From NCBI RefSeq assembly GCF_004369225.1, contig NZ_QFFZ01000002.1:1-64000 (forward strand): a stretch of 64,000 nucleotides of DNA. Direction: 5' to 3'. Each line of letters starts with the position of its first letter. The first letter of the stretch is position 1. Both the position numbers and the translations under genes were made by a program. Source of the DNA: Pelotomaculum propionicicum (GTDB taxonomy: Bacteria; Bacillota; Desulfotomaculia; Desulfotomaculales; Pelotomaculaceae). Below are positions 26,924-35,635 of this stretch, one piece after another. Below the pieces are notes generated by a model. The model saw only the letters and a program-made list of their open reading frames with translations. It was not told the DNA's origin and did not search any database.

Positions 26924-27694
26924 TTGATCATCACCATCAATGGTCGACAGTGCGAGGCGGAACATGGTGAGTTCATTCTTGATGTTGCTCTCAGGAACGG
27001 GATACAAATCCCTACCCTCTGCCACAGCGAAGCTTTGCCGGGGCTGGCAAGCTGCAGGCTGTGCATCGTCGAGGTTATTGAAAACAACTGGAGTAAAGTT
27101 GTGGCTTCCTGCGTATACCCTATTACCAGTGAGATAGAGGTGGTCACCCACTCAGAAAAAATCAAGCGGATGAGAAAGACGCTGCTTAAGCTGCTTGGGG
27201 CAAGGGCTCCCCAAAACGCCTACGTCAGGAAGCTGCTGGCGGAACACGAAGTAACTCCCGCGGCACGGTTTCAGGGAGATCCGGATGAGAACTGTATTAT
27301 GTGCGGCCTCTGTGTCAGCGCCTGCGACAAGATCGGCGCCGGAGCCATATCCACCGTTTACAGGGGTATTGCAAAAAAAGTATCGACCCCGTATGACGAA
27401 CCGTCAAAGACCTGCATCGGGTGCTCCGCCTGTGCCGGCGTTTGCCCGACCGGTGCTATAAAGGTACAGGAGAGCCATGGCAAAAGAATAATCTGGAAAA
27501 AGGAATTTGAACTGCTTTCATGCGCTGTTTGCGGTAAGCCCTTTATTACACCGGAACAAATCGCTTACCTGAAAGCCAAATTAAACCAGGAAATAGATGA
27601 AATTTTATGTGAAACATGTAAGAGGAAAGCAGCCGGAGAGCGTTTCGCACAAACTTGCGCTGATCTTACTGCAAGCAAAGGTTTATTACGCTAA
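26924..27694 (+). CDS. NuoG/HndD N-terminal-like Fe-S protein without hydrogenase domain
   Basis: A 256-residue protein. An N-terminal [2Fe-2S] ferredoxin lies at about 1-75 (CHSEALPGLASCRLC). A His-Cys-type region and two [4Fe-4S] clusters follow (CIMCGLCVSAC and CIGCSACAGVC). The end has two more Cys pairs (CAVC and CETC), a zinc- or iron-binding tail. It lacks the H-cluster domain of [FeFe] hydrogenases. The TTG at 26924 follows GGGAGGTG, six bases away. Last gene of the operon. Confidence 0.87.
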   Translation: MIITINGRQCEAEHGEFILDVALRNGIQIPTLCHSEALPGLASCRLCIVEVIENNWSKVVASCVYPITSEIEVVTHSEKIKRMRKTLLKLLGARAPQNAYVRKLLAEHEVTPAARFQGDPDENCIMCGLCVSACDKIGAGAISTVYRGIAKKVSTPYDEPSKTCIGCSACAGVCPTGAIKVQESHGKRIIWKKEFELLSCAVCGKPFITPEQIAYLKAKLNQEIDEILCETCKRKAAGERFAQTCADLTASKGLLR

Positions 27695-27756
27695 AGGCTT
27701 GCTTTTTTATATAAGACTGACAGAAACTATATTGCGGGAATGGTCAAAATATAAAT

Positions 27757-27791
27757 GGGGGAAGCAAGAAAACTATATACTTGCTTCCCCC
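27757..27791 (+). terminator. Terminator of the AOR operon
   Basis: GGGGGAAGCAAG pairs perfectly with CTTGCTTCCCCC over an 11-base loop, followed by TATATCC. The T run is poor but the 12-bp stem is strong. Confidence 0.65.
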
Positions 27792-28077
27792 TATATCCTA
27801 AAAGGCTCTGGGCATTTATTACATCATGCCGCCCATAACTTAACCCGCTTTTTCGGGATTAAGCGTTAATGATGTTACAACCTAATAGCCGTATGTTATA
27901 ATGGTTTATGCCCATTCTGTAAATTTTTAACTGTAACAACTCTGAAGGTAGTTGACCGTCAATTTTTCCCCTTCCGTGACCATTCCGTGACCATAGTCAA
28001 TATTGACAATGCCTTACCTGCCATATCTTTAACGGCGTTTCAGTGGTTGAATGTGACCAATAAGCGTTCAACAAGTA
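27792..28077. other. Intergenic junction between host and prophage, candidate att region
   Basis: No gene is seen. A direct repeat CCGTGACCATT/CCGTGACCATA lies at about 27975-27995, next to AATATTGAC-type inverted sequences. Since host genes end at 27694 and phage-type genes begin after 28100, the left attachment site probably lies here. The partner site is outside the window, so the core cannot be defined. Confidence 0.35.
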
Positions 28078-28097
28078 ACCCCGGCCTGCGCCGGGGT
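28078..28097 (-). terminator. Hairpin after the membrane protein gene
   Basis: ACCCCGGC-CTGC-GCCGGGGT is a perfect 8-bp stem, 12 bases after the stop of the minus-strand gene at 28109. The T run is weak. Confidence 0.5.
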
Positions 28098-28108
28098 GGT
28101 TATCATCG

Positions 28109-28732
28109 CTATTGATTTTTTGCGACATCTATTCCAGCCTTTTCCTTCGCCTGGTACAGCTTCATCACCGCACCCATAATGAAGGAGTCTGCGCTTTTTA
28201 TTTTGTCTTTGAAGTTTTGCATATCACTAGGCTTTTGATCGTCCAGGAACTTCATAACGCTATCTAACGCCTCAGCCTTGAGCATATAGGCCGTACCAAT
28301 CTCAGACTTTGTGTCATCCAATAGTTTGTTTATCTCTTTTGTAGTCTGAGGTGTTTTTACCTTGCTCATTGCAAACTGAGTTTCCTTACATTTATCCTTC
28401 GCTTTGGATGCCGCTGAATACACTTCATAGATAGTGGCCTTGCCGTTGCCCATATCGCTCATCTTGGTCGTGTATATCTCTATAGCGTTAGTGGCGATTT
28501 TCTCTGTCGCGAAAACTTGCTTCTCAAATTCTAGTATTTCAGCCTTCTGTGCTTCTGTAAGGCTTGCAGCGCTGGTCTGGCTGGCGGGCTCAGTGGTTAC
28601 TGGTTTATCGGTTGGTGACCTGCTAAACATAAACCCGAAGACCGCAAAAATTATAATACAGGCCAAGCAACCAATAGTACTAGTATTCTTTTTCTTTTTC
28701 TCCGTACTCTCTTGGGCTGGGTTTTCTTCCAA
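28109..28732 (-). CDS. Membrane-anchored protein of unknown function
   Basis: A 207-residue protein. After an acidic/basic head (residues 1-17) one transmembrane helix runs about 18-36 (STIGCLACIIIFAVFGFMFS). A Thr/Ser/Pro-rich linker and a mostly helical outer domain follow. It is on the same strand as a small lipoprotein gene just upstream. As both lie at the prophage edge they may be lysogeny-expressed surface proteins, for example superinfection exclusion. That is inference; no family is recognised. Confidence 0.65.
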   Translation of the reverse strand: MEENPAQESTEKKKKNTSTIGCLACIIIFAVFGFMFSRSPTDKPVTTEPASQTSAASLTEAQKAEILEFEKQVFATEKIATNAIEIYTTKMSDMGNGKATIYEVYSAASKAKDKCKETQFAMSKVKTPQTTKEINKLLDDTKSEIGTAYMLKAEALDSVMKFLDDQKPSDMQNFKDKIKSADSFIMGAVMKLYQAKEKAGIDVAKNQ

Positions 28733-28816
28733 GATATAACGCCTCCTTTTTTAAATCGACTTTCGCCGATCTAAATTTTCCCCACCAAGATCAGGTGCGT
28801 AAACGACCCCCCTAGT

Positions 28817-28924
28817 TTATGTTGTCGCCGGCGCCTGGGTTTGCTGTGTACCACTACCGCCACAACCCACAAGCGCCAACGCCAACAGTGTTATCAATGC
28901 CGCAAGTATCCATCTTTTCAACAT
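28817..28924 (-). CDS. Small lipoprotein (35 residues)
   Basis: ATG behind a perfect AAAAGGAGG site. The peptide has a short basic head, a hydrophobic core (WILAALITLLALALVGC) with lipobox LVGC, and a Gly/Gln/Thr tail ending APATT. Prophage small lipoproteins often block DNA entry of related phages. This function is only suggested by location next to the membrane protein gene at 28109. The ribosome site and lipobox make it a believable gene despite its size. Confidence 0.7.
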   Translation of the reverse strand: MLKRWILAALITLLALALVGCGGSGTQQTQAPATT

Positions 28925-29014
28925 GATTCCTCCTTTTCAAAATTTCCAATCCATTTCGACGCATCCCCGTAGCTTCCTCCCCATTCGACAGGATAAGACA
29001 TAATGTTACATGAA

Positions 29015-29034
29015 CCCCCGGCTCTCACCGGGGG
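29015..29034 (-). terminator. Hairpin at the end of the modification-like cassette
   Basis: CCCCCGG-CTCTCA-CCGGGGG lies just after the stop of the 29037 gene. No T tract, so termination may be weak. Confidence 0.45.
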
Positions 29035-29036
29035 AC

Positions 29037-29219
29037 TCACTCCAAACTTTTCAACTGATCAATATGCCAAAGCTGCAAATATTGCAGCTCCTTTTTCTTT
29101 CGCTTAAGCCGTCGCTTCTCCTTGGGATCGGCGGCCTGGGCTATCTGCTGCTTTAGTTTGACTATCTCTTCTAACGTGCGGGTGATAGCTTCCTGGAGTT
29201 CTTCGCGGGCCAGAGTCAT
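29037..29219 (-). CDS. Small basic coiled-coil protein
   Basis: A 60-residue helical protein of alternating acidic and basic runs (LEEIVKLKQQIAQAADPKEK). GAGGTG precedes the ATG by six bases. Last gene of the cassette that starts at 35729. Function unknown. Confidence 0.6.
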   Translation of the reverse strand: MTLAREELQEAITRTLEEIVKLKQQIAQAADPKEKRRLKRKKKELQYLQLWHIDQLKSLE

Positions 29220-29228
29220 GGTAGCACC

Positions 29229-29747
29229 TCACCCAATCCGACATCTCGCATCAGCCCGCTGTACAAGCTCCATGGTTGTAAAATTGCTAAAAACAAACTT
29301 AATCTGATGATCATATACATCCTTATTAAACGGCCTTTTCTTCTGATCCTCAATGGCTGTCTTCAGTTTCCGGGAAAAGCCCGCGCTCAATCCGATCAAG
29401 CGCATAGCCTTTATAATACCGGTTCTGGCATCCACCAGGAATATATGCAGGCCAAACCCCTGACCTTCGCCCATCTCCAGGAACTCAAAAGGCTCCGACA
29501 GGTGCGCGGTGTACGGCGCGTCCATCCAGTTCAGACCGGCAAACCTGGCTAAAAAGAAAATGACGTCATCCTTGGCATAGAACCCGGCCTCGAATCTGCC
29601 GGATTTGACGCTCTCGATCTCTTTAGGTGTGGGACCGGCAAAGAACACCAGCAACACCGGCCCTGACTGAGTAAAGTCAAATTTCACCGTTTCTGGGTAG
29701 CTGGTAATTTCCTCGGCAAACAACTTCCCGACCTCGTATTTACGCAT
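29229..29747 (-). CDS. Phage protein of unknown function
   Basis: A 172-residue soluble protein. The ATG at 29747 behind AAAGGAG is preferred over the track start at 29771. It contains a beta-rich middle (GPVLLVFFAGPTPKEIESVK) and a hydrophobic DVIFFLARFAGLNW segment. I recognise no family. It follows the DNA methyltransferase by four bases and is in the same transcript. Confidence 0.6.
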   Translation of the reverse strand: MRKYEVGKLFAEEITSYPETVKFDFTQSGPVLLVFFAGPTPKEIESVKSGRFEAGFYAKDDVIFFLARFAGLNWMDAPYTAHLSEPFEFLEMGEGQGFGLHIFLVDARTGIIKAMRLIGLSAGFSRKLKTAIEDQKKRPFNKDVYDHQIKFVFSNFTTMELVQRADARCRIG

Positions 29748-29751
29748 GATA

Positions 29752-30399
29752 TTACTCCTTTCTATATCCATGCCCCTTTTTTGTCATCGCCTCTAAAAGT
29801 ACTGATAGCCGTTTCGGGCTTAACTCCGTCCCGACAAACCTTTTGCCTGCCCGGTGTGCGTTCACCCCCACCAGGCCCCGGCCCATACACAGGTCGCCGA
29901 TACAGGAGTAATCCTCATTCTCGCATATCCAGGCGATAATATCCTCTTCGTCCATGTAGTCCAGGGGTAGCTTTTTTCTTTTTGTCCCGCCCCGGATCAC
30001 ATAACAGAGATGGTTCTTTTTGTGGTAGTAGGTGCTATTGTAAAATGTAACAGATCGGTATAGATGCTTCATCTCCAGGATAAATTCAGCCAGATACTCC
30101 TTGCCCACTTCGACGTAGCATGTCGCCGGTGCCATTTGGGCAATGCACTCAAACAGCCGCTTATAAAACCGCTCAAAGCTCTCCTGATAGTCTGACCGCT
30201 CAGCCTTTGTGTAAAACGTGTTCAGGTTCCCCAGATTCCAAGGAGGATCAACAAAAACAAGGTCCGCGGTCAGCATAAACTCCGGCAAAGGGTCAAAGAT
30301 ATTATGCACCTTGACCATGCTCCCGTTGTCAAAAACGGCTATCTCGCCGTCATTAATGGGATATCGCAAATATGCATCACCGTAGTTCCACTTAGGCAT
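29752..30399 (-). CDS. DNA methyltransferase, DPPW type
   Basis: A 215-residue methyltransferase-fold protein. The catalytic motif IV is DPPW (FVDPPWNLGN), typical of N6-adenine or N4-cytosine DNA methylation, and the AdoMet motif I is near the C-terminus (GDLCMGRGLVGVNAHRAGKR), so the permuted order fits the beta group. I place the start at the ATG at 30399 behind GAGGTCA; the longer frame overlaps the ParB-like gene. No restriction partner is evident. It may protect phage DNA or modify it within this cassette. Confidence 0.82.
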   Translation of the reverse strand: MPKWNYGDAYLRYPINDGEIAVFDNGSMVKVHNIFDPLPEFMLTADLVFVDPPWNLGNLNTFYTKAERSDYQESFERFYKRLFECIAQMAPATCYVEVGKEYLAEFILEMKHLYRSVTFYNSTYYHKKNHLCYVIRGGTKRKKLPLDYMDEEDIIAWICENEDYSCIGDLCMGRGLVGVNAHRAGKRFVGTELSPKRLSVLLEAMTKKGHGYRKE

Positions 30400-30928
30400 C
30401 GTCAGTGACCTCGACCATTTCCCAGGCCTTGGAGTATATCTGGTTTTTAAACAACTCCGCAATGCCGGTGATTTGTTTGAGCCGGAAAACCTCCTCAATT
30501 TCCATGCCTAGCTTCTGGGCTATCTCGGCATCGTCCACCCCCTGTTGAACTAAGGCCTGAACCAGGTCGCCCATGAGCTCCACCTGATGCACGCCCCGGG
30601 CACGGTTAAACTGGACGGTGGCCGCCATGCGCTGGGATATGTCATGATCCAAAACAATGATGGGTATTTCCCTTGCCTCCAGGTAGTCACGAAAAATTAG
30701 ATAGCGGTGGAAGCCGTCAACAATGATATACTTTTCGCTGTCCGGGTCCCAAACCGTGACAACCGCAAAACAGAATCCGTTTGACAAAATAGACTCTTCC
30801 AGCAGTGCCATATTGTTTGATGCCACCGCATTGGGGTTGTAGGTATTGGCCTGCACCTGGCCGATATCCACAATGCGCACGTCCAGCAGTGGTAGCTTGA
30901 CCGATCCCTTCTTGGTCTCAATAATCAT
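30392..30928 (-). CDS. ParB/IbrB-like nuclease-fold protein
   Basis: A 178-residue protein with a ParB N-terminal (sulfiredoxin-like) fold: TYNPNAVASNNMALLEESIL, then IVDGFHRYLIF, where ParB has the GERR-type box. The C-terminal half has a helix-turn-helix-like segment (DDAEIAQKLGMEIEEVFRLK). The upstream PP-loop protein overlaps it by four bases. The pair matches the IbrA-IbrB arrangement of phage islands. Start: ATG at 30928 after GGAGGG. Confidence 0.8.
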   Translation of the reverse strand: MIIETKKGSVKLPLLDVRIVDIGQVQANTYNPNAVASNNMALLEESILSNGFCFAVVTVWDPDSEKYIIVDGFHRYLIFRDYLEAREIPIIVLDHDISQRMAATVQFNRARGVHQVELMGDLVQALVQQGVDDAEIAQKLGMEIEEVFRLKQITGIAELFKNQIYSKAWEMVEVTDDA

Positions 30929-32043
30929 AGTAGCGCCCTCCATTTTTCTATCATTGCTTCCCTGGGGTCCGGCTTATTGTCCACCGGCAGGTTGTTCTCG
31001 TAGTCATTTAAAACCAGCTGGCGGCATTGTTGCCGGGCCACATATCTGTTATTTAGTTGCCTGGCAAACCGCTTCTCAAATATAGGCTTTTTCTCCGGGT
31101 CCGGGTAAGTTTCCAACAGGAAGTCACGGTATGCAATCCAGGTGCTGAAGTTTTTCGGTAACTTCTGCACCCGCAGCATTTTGCTGTCTTTCCCGTACAG
31201 GTTACCGATACTGATTCCCTTGATTCGCTTGAGTAGTCGGTCATATGTTTTCGGCTCAAACTCCGGCAGCTCCACCAGTGCTTTGAATGACTTCTCATGT
31301 ATTAGGCTGGACACCCGGATCTCCTGCAAGCCCATGCCCTTCTTATACATGTAGTCATATATCTTGCTATACCTTAGCTGGTTATCATAGATATACTTCC
31401 ACACATCGTGAAAGTTCCAGTCATACAGAGGATAAAATGAGGCGCACCCGTGCGGCATTTTGGTGCACCAGCAGACGTTTTTGTATCCGGGATTCTTGGA
31501 TACCGCCCGCCATCTATTGGGGCTCTCGGTGGCTCTCAGGCCCACCAGGAAGGCTGTATTCTCCCGTGAGTGCTGGAAGTTCTCCAGGGCATCGTAGAAC
31601 CCAAAACCCTTATTCTTGTCCCGGACGGTCTCTTTCGCCCGGTCCCAGGGCTTGTACTGGATAGAAAAAGACTTCTTCGGACGCATCCAGATTTTATGTT
31701 TCCCGGCTTCCCAGCAGATGAGCTGCCCCTCTGTTAGGCTGGTGGCATTCGTCAGCTTGAATTCTATCTGCAACCACAGGGGGATCGTATTCTCCGGGTA
31801 CAGGCTCAGGATGTACTCTATCTGTTTGATTGTGCTATCATAAACCACTTCTTCGTCCAGGAAGAATATCCCGATCCTGCGCCCCCGCCGGTGAGCCTCG
31901 GTCAACGCCAGGTGAGCCAGGACGGTGCTGTCTTTGCCCCCACTGATGGACACAATGATATTCTCAAATTCGTCAAATATGTACGCCATACGCTCCCTGG
32001 CGGCATCCAGCACGGTTCTATTTATATAGACTTGCCTGAGCAT
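30925..32043 (-). CDS. PP-loop PAPS-reductase-like protein (IbrA/DUF3440 type)
   Basis: A 372-residue adenylating PP-loop ATPase. The SGGKDS motif lies at residues 34-39 (VSISGGKDSTVLAHLA). A Cys pair is in WCTKMPHGC near residue 190. The C-terminal half matches the DUF3440 style of IbrA. In bacteria this fold activates sulfur or other groups on nucleotides; DndC, the DNA phosphorothioation enzyme, is a relative. The partner ParB-like gene overlaps. A role in DNA or nucleotide modification is plausible but unproved. Confidence 0.83.
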   Translation of the reverse strand: MLRQVYINRTVLDAARERMAYIFDEFENIIVSISGGKDSTVLAHLALTEAHRRGRRIGIFFLDEEVVYDSTIKQIEYILSLYPENTIPLWLQIEFKLTNATSLTEGQLICWEAGKHKIWMRPKKSFSIQYKPWDRAKETVRDKNKGFGFYDALENFQHSRENTAFLVGLRATESPNRWRAVSKNPGYKNVCWCTKMPHGCASFYPLYDWNFHDVWKYIYDNQLRYSKIYDYMYKKGMGLQEIRVSSLIHEKSFKALVELPEFEPKTYDRLLKRIKGISIGNLYGKDSKMLRVQKLPKNFSTWIAYRDFLLETYPDPEKKPIFEKRFARQLNNRYVARQQCRQLVLNDYENNLPVDNKPDPREAMIEKWRALL

Positions 32044-32893
32044 AGATAGCTTCCAACCTCGCTTTCCACTTCATAAACTCAGTTATTATGACACTGTCAA
32101 TAGATAAGACAGTGCTCAAATATTTTATCCTGCTCATGCCGGTGGTTTTAAGAAAGTCATTAAAATTCAGCCGGCGGTAGTGCATATCTATCACAATATA
32201 ATCACCTTTGCCGGTTATCTCTTGGTATGACTTTACGTTTTCCATGTTAAACCGCTTGTTCCTTGCAATATATAGCTTGTCCGGCTCAATGGCCTTTTTC
32301 TTTATGTCACCGGCCAGGATCTGCAGATTCCGGGGGATTGTATCCGGGTCTTTTTCGCCCAGGCCGTCAAATAGCTGCTGTTTCTTTTTTTCGTACCGCT
32401 CCCGGTCTTTCTCGGTAGTTTCCACGTTGATTGTTTCCAGCTTTACTTTGACAGGCTTGATTTTTATGTCCTCGTTCTGGAGATATACATAATCAAAACC
32501 CTTGCCTTTGTACTTCCCTTTGTTTTCAAAGTCCAGCAAGATCATAAAGTCATCCTTGCTTTCAATAATGGGAAAGTGCTCAAATATAAGCCGATGCGGT
32601 GTCTGGTTTAGGTAATGATGGGCACAATTATAAATCAATTCACTTCGGTTCTGTGTCCTCATGCAGCCGTCCATGATAATGAGGCTGCTGTGATCTATAT
32701 TATCCAGCAGTCGGTAGAAAAACTTATACATTTCAATGTCAGCATACTCTATGTATTCAATATCACAATCAACCTTATATTTGACCGGAAAGGCTTTGAA
32801 ATAGAAGCAGAACACCTTTTTTATGCCGTTGTTGTCCAGGTAGCTATCGATTTCCTTTTGTTTTTCTCGGGGGCCTAATCCTATGCGTATCAT
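32018..32893 (-). CDS. Unknown protein co-encoded with the PP-loop protein
   Basis: A 291-residue soluble protein with no recognised domain. The N-terminal half looks alpha/beta (VFCFYFKAFPVKYKVDCDIE, SSLIIMDGCMRT). A charged helix lies at about 150-175 (TEKDRERYEKKKQQLFDG). It overlaps the helicase gene by four and the PP-loop gene by 26 bases, so it is tightly coupled and probably part of the same complex or pathway. Confidence 0.6.
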   Translation of the reverse strand: MIRIGLGPREKQKEIDSYLDNNGIKKVFCFYFKAFPVKYKVDCDIEYIEYADIEMYKFFYRLLDNIDHSSLIIMDGCMRTQNRSELIYNCAHHYLNQTPHRLIFEHFPIIESKDDFMILLDFENKGKYKGKGFDYVYLQNEDIKIKPVKVKLETINVETTEKDRERYEKKKQQLFDGLGEKDPDTIPRNLQILAGDIKKKAIEPDKLYIARNKRFNMENVKSYQEITGKGDYIVIDMHYRRLNFNDFLKTTGMSRIKYLSTVLSIDSVIITEFMKWKARLEAIYAQASLYK

Positions 32894-34299
32894 AACCCCT
32901 TAATCAACTCCCTCAGCTTGCCCTTTTTATCTTTGACCTTATCAACTTCGGCCTTAAATTCCTCCACAACGCTGCCTTTTTTGGCCAGTGCTGACGCTAT
33001 ACGGTCGTCTATACTATCCGTACACTGGATATCTATGTATGTAACTGGGTATGCCTGGCCTATCCGGTGACAGCGATCCTCAGCCTGAAGGCGCTCTGAG
33101 TATTTAAAATCGTTGTTGTAAAAAATAACGTAATGCGCCTCATTCAGCGTCAGCCCATGCCCGCCGCACTTCGGGGTCCCGACGAAAAACCTAGCGCCGG
33201 CATGGAACTTTTCTTCCTCCTTGTTCCGCTGCTTCTCACTCAGTCCACCGTGATAGACGGCGACGCTCTCCACTCCGAAGAATCCAGTCAGTGCTTCGAC
33301 AATATGCTCTATGTCATACCGGTATTTCGCCCAGATAATAATTTTTTCCTTGGGCTGTATGCTGTTTACTATATCTAAAAGGATCTCGATCCTCTTGTGT
33401 TCAAATTCAAGTTTCTCAAATTCGCCCCTCTTGATTCTTCTATTCCAGAACCCGCAGACGATTTCCTGCAGGACCGTAAATAGCCTGAAAATGGCGATGG
33501 AATCAATATCATCGTCAGCCAGGGACATAAATATTTCGTCCTTCGCCGCTTCGTAGGCAAGCCGCTGCTGCATATTCATCCGGAAATATCGGGTCGTGTA
33601 GAGTTTCGGCGGCAGATCCAGACATTCCTCTTTCGTAACCTGGTACACATACGGCTGCACCTTTGCCGCCAGGAATTCCGTGTTGTGACTGCGAACGATC
33701 ATCCCTGGGTATTTGTCGCTGTACTCCAGGTGGTTGGCAGCGAAGCTGTAAAACGATTTGTACCCCAGGATTTTCGGGCTCAAAAAACGCATCTGGGCGA
33801 ACAGGTCAACCACTCCCTGAGACAGCGGCGTGCCGGTCAGAATGAGCCGGTATCGCGCCCGCTTGGACAGCTCCGTGATGCGCTGCGTCCGCATAGAGTA
33901 TGACCCTTTGATGTAGCTCGATTCGTCCAGGATTACGAACGTCCGGGACGTGATCAGTTTTTTGGCCGCCAGCACGACACGGGCGCTCGAGCTCATGGAC
34001 TCAATGCCGATGATGTACCACATAGCACGCGGCAGGTTTCGCTCGTTGGTCCGGTCGTCGAAAACATAAACATCCGCGCAATCGGTATGCTTCAGTATCT
34101 CACGTCTGACCGTCTCTTTAAGGGATACCGGGCAGAAATAGACCACATGGTCAATCCGTTCTAGTCGGCGCGACACAAGCTCAATAGCCGTCCTGCTCTT
34201 CCCCGTGCCCATATCCATAAATAAGGCGCCAATGCGGGTAGGCAGTACTTTTTGCACTGCCTGAATTTGATGTGGGAGTAGTTCAGTTTTAAGGTTCAT
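32890..34299 (-). CDS. SNF2-like DEAD/DEAH-box helicase
   Basis: A 469-residue superfamily-2 ATPase of the SNF2 shape. Motif I is MDMGTGKSRTA, motif II reads DESSYIKG (DEAH-type box with SS), motif III is LTGTPLS, and motifs V-VI are near GGHGLTLNEAHYVIFY and EDRCHRIGQ. The last motif is the classic SNF2 arginine finger. I start at the ATG at 34299 after AGGA. It likely translocates on or remodels DNA for the neighbouring modification enzymes. Confidence 0.87.
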   Translation of the reverse strand: MNLKTELLPHQIQAVQKVLPTRIGALFMDMGTGKSRTAIELVSRRLERIDHVVYFCPVSLKETVRREILKHTDCADVYVFDDRTNERNLPRAMWYIIGIESMSSSARVVLAAKKLITSRTFVILDESSYIKGSYSMRTQRITELSKRARYRLILTGTPLSQGVVDLFAQMRFLSPKILGYKSFYSFAANHLEYSDKYPGMIVRSHNTEFLAAKVQPYVYQVTKEECLDLPPKLYTTRYFRMNMQQRLAYEAAKDEIFMSLADDDIDSIAIFRLFTVLQEIVCGFWNRRIKRGEFEKLEFEHKRIEILLDIVNSIQPKEKIIIWAKYRYDIEHIVEALTGFFGVESVAVYHGGLSEKQRNKEEEKFHAGARFFVGTPKCGGHGLTLNEAHYVIFYNNDFKYSERLQAEDRCHRIGQAYPVTYIDIQCTDSIDDRIASALAKKGSVVEEFKAEVDKVKDKKGKLRELIKGL

Positions 34300-34486
34300 A
34301 TTCTTCATTTCCTGATATCCAGCATCCGGGGTTTGCTTCTGCCAACCGCATTTCACGCGGATGGTTCTTTTTCAGGTATTCTACATGCTTTTGCGTCAAC
34401 GAGAAGGATCTAGTCAAGTGTTCAAATGGGTTGAACATGCGCCACTCGCCCGTGCGGGTGAACATGATTTTCTGACATCTCAACAT
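34289..34486 (-). CDS. Small phage protein
   Basis: A 65-residue basic protein. A good AGGGAGGG site lies six bases before the ATG. It overlaps the helicase start by 11 bases, implying coupling. Function unknown. Confidence 0.55.
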   Translation of the reverse strand: MLRCQKIMFTRTGEWRMFNPFEHLTRSFSLTQKHVEYLKKNHPREMRLAEANPGCWISGNEEYEP

Positions 34487-34489
34487 TAA

Positions 34490-35635
34490 TTATCCCTCCC
34501 TAAATTCATCGTTAATGCCAACCTCCGCAGGCACTTCCAGTACAGGCGGTTTGCCTGAAGCAATTTCCCGCGGCTTTTCCTTCGGCGCTTCAACACTCAC
34601 TACTAGTGCGGCCTCTTTGTCCCGCCTGGCTTGCTCTATTGCTTCCAAGGCCATGTCGGACACCTTGAACCCGTACATCTGCGCGAAGTCCAGGACTTCC
34701 TCAAAGTTTTCAGGCGGAACCACCACAGACGGACTGCTCCAGCGGGCTCCAGCGATACGCTTCGCGGCCTTGTAAAAGTCGTCTGGCCGGCTCCAGTTGA
34801 TGGCCAGCCAGCCGGTGTATTTCTCGCTGGTACGCAGTTGCACCCAGCGGGTACATTCGGGCTCATAGTCGCCAGCAATGGCCCTGGCTCTGATAGCCTC
34901 GTCATATATCCGCACCGCAAACCCTGCCGCCAGCAGCCTATGCCCTGCCTCTGCCGCCCGGTCCTGTGGCGTGCCGTTCTTGGCACTCAGTTTGCGCCGC
35001 CAGCAGTTGCTTTCCCACCTATAGCCTATACCCCTGACAAGCTCCCGAAAATCGTCGCGCCGCTCCGGGAAGGAGATTTCAACCGCGCTGTCCAGTGACC
35101 TAATCTCGGCAACTAAGTCCGTTTTGGGATTTTCTGGTCTGACTGTGGCTTCTGTTTTTGCTTCGGAAATGGCTGGCTGAAGTTTTTTCGCTTTAACCTC
35201 TTTTGCCGCCTTTGCTACCAAGTGCATAAGTTCACCGGGTAAATTCATGCCCCGGTTGTCGATCCACCAGCGTGCCTCAACCGTGTTCCTGATGTGGTCG
35301 ATGGCAGTCAATAATTCTGGCTTGTTCCTGTGCTCTGGCTTGACCCGCTTGTATATAAACTCGTCTATATCGGCAAGCATCTGCTGCCGGATAGTCTCCG
35401 CCCAGGCTACTTGTTTTTCGCTGCCGGCCAGGGCAGGCAGGCCCTGCTCTTTGGCGACCTCTGCGGCTTCCCTGTTCTCCTTCTCGCGCTCCTCGGCAAG
35501 TTTCGCCTGGTAACACTCAGAACATAGCTTTTGCGGCTCGACCTTCTCTAGCCGCCAGTCCCGATCTTTGAGCTTGCCGAACAAGACCACGGTTTCTTCG
35601 TGCCCGCAGGCGCGGGTGACTGTGTATTTAGCCAT
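34490..35635 (-). CDS. Phage protein with N-terminal zinc-finger-like motif
   Basis: A 381-residue protein. The N-terminus has CGH and CSEC (residues 10 and about 38-41), possibly a zinc site. A long helical, Ala/Glu/Lys-rich middle follows, and the C-terminal half has Trp-rich blocks (RWESNCWRRKL, WLAINWSRPDDFYKAAKRIA). Phage proteins of this kind are often encoded next to helicases. No function is assigned. The small gene at 35628 overlaps its start. Confidence 0.65.
   Translation of the reverse strand: MAKYTVTRACGHEETVVLFGKLKDRDWRLEKVEPQKLCSECYQAKLAEEREKENREAAEVAKEQGLPALAGSEKQVAWAETIRQQMLADIDEFIYKRVKPEHRNKPELLTAIDHIRNTVEARWWIDNRGMNLPGELMHLVAKAAKEVKAKKLQPAISEAKTEATVRPENPKTDLVAEIRSLDSAVEISFPERRDDFRELVRGIGYRWESNCWRRKLSAKNGTPQDRAAEAGHRLLAAGFAVRIYDEAIRARAIAGDYEPECTRWVQLRTSEKYTGWLAINWSRPDDFYKAAKRIAGARWSSPSVVVPPENFEEVLDFAQMYGFKVSDMALEAIEQARRDKEAALVVSVEAPKEKPREIASGKPPVLEVPAEVGINDEFREG

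Noticed and set aside
27597-27869. Open frame across the end of the NuoG-like gene
   Set aside because: It overlaps the true gene in another frame and runs through the terminator hairpin without a ribosome site.
30925-32043. DNA phosphorothioation (Dnd) system
   Set aside because: Only a DndC-like fold and a ParB-like protein are seen; DndA, DndD and DndE are not present.
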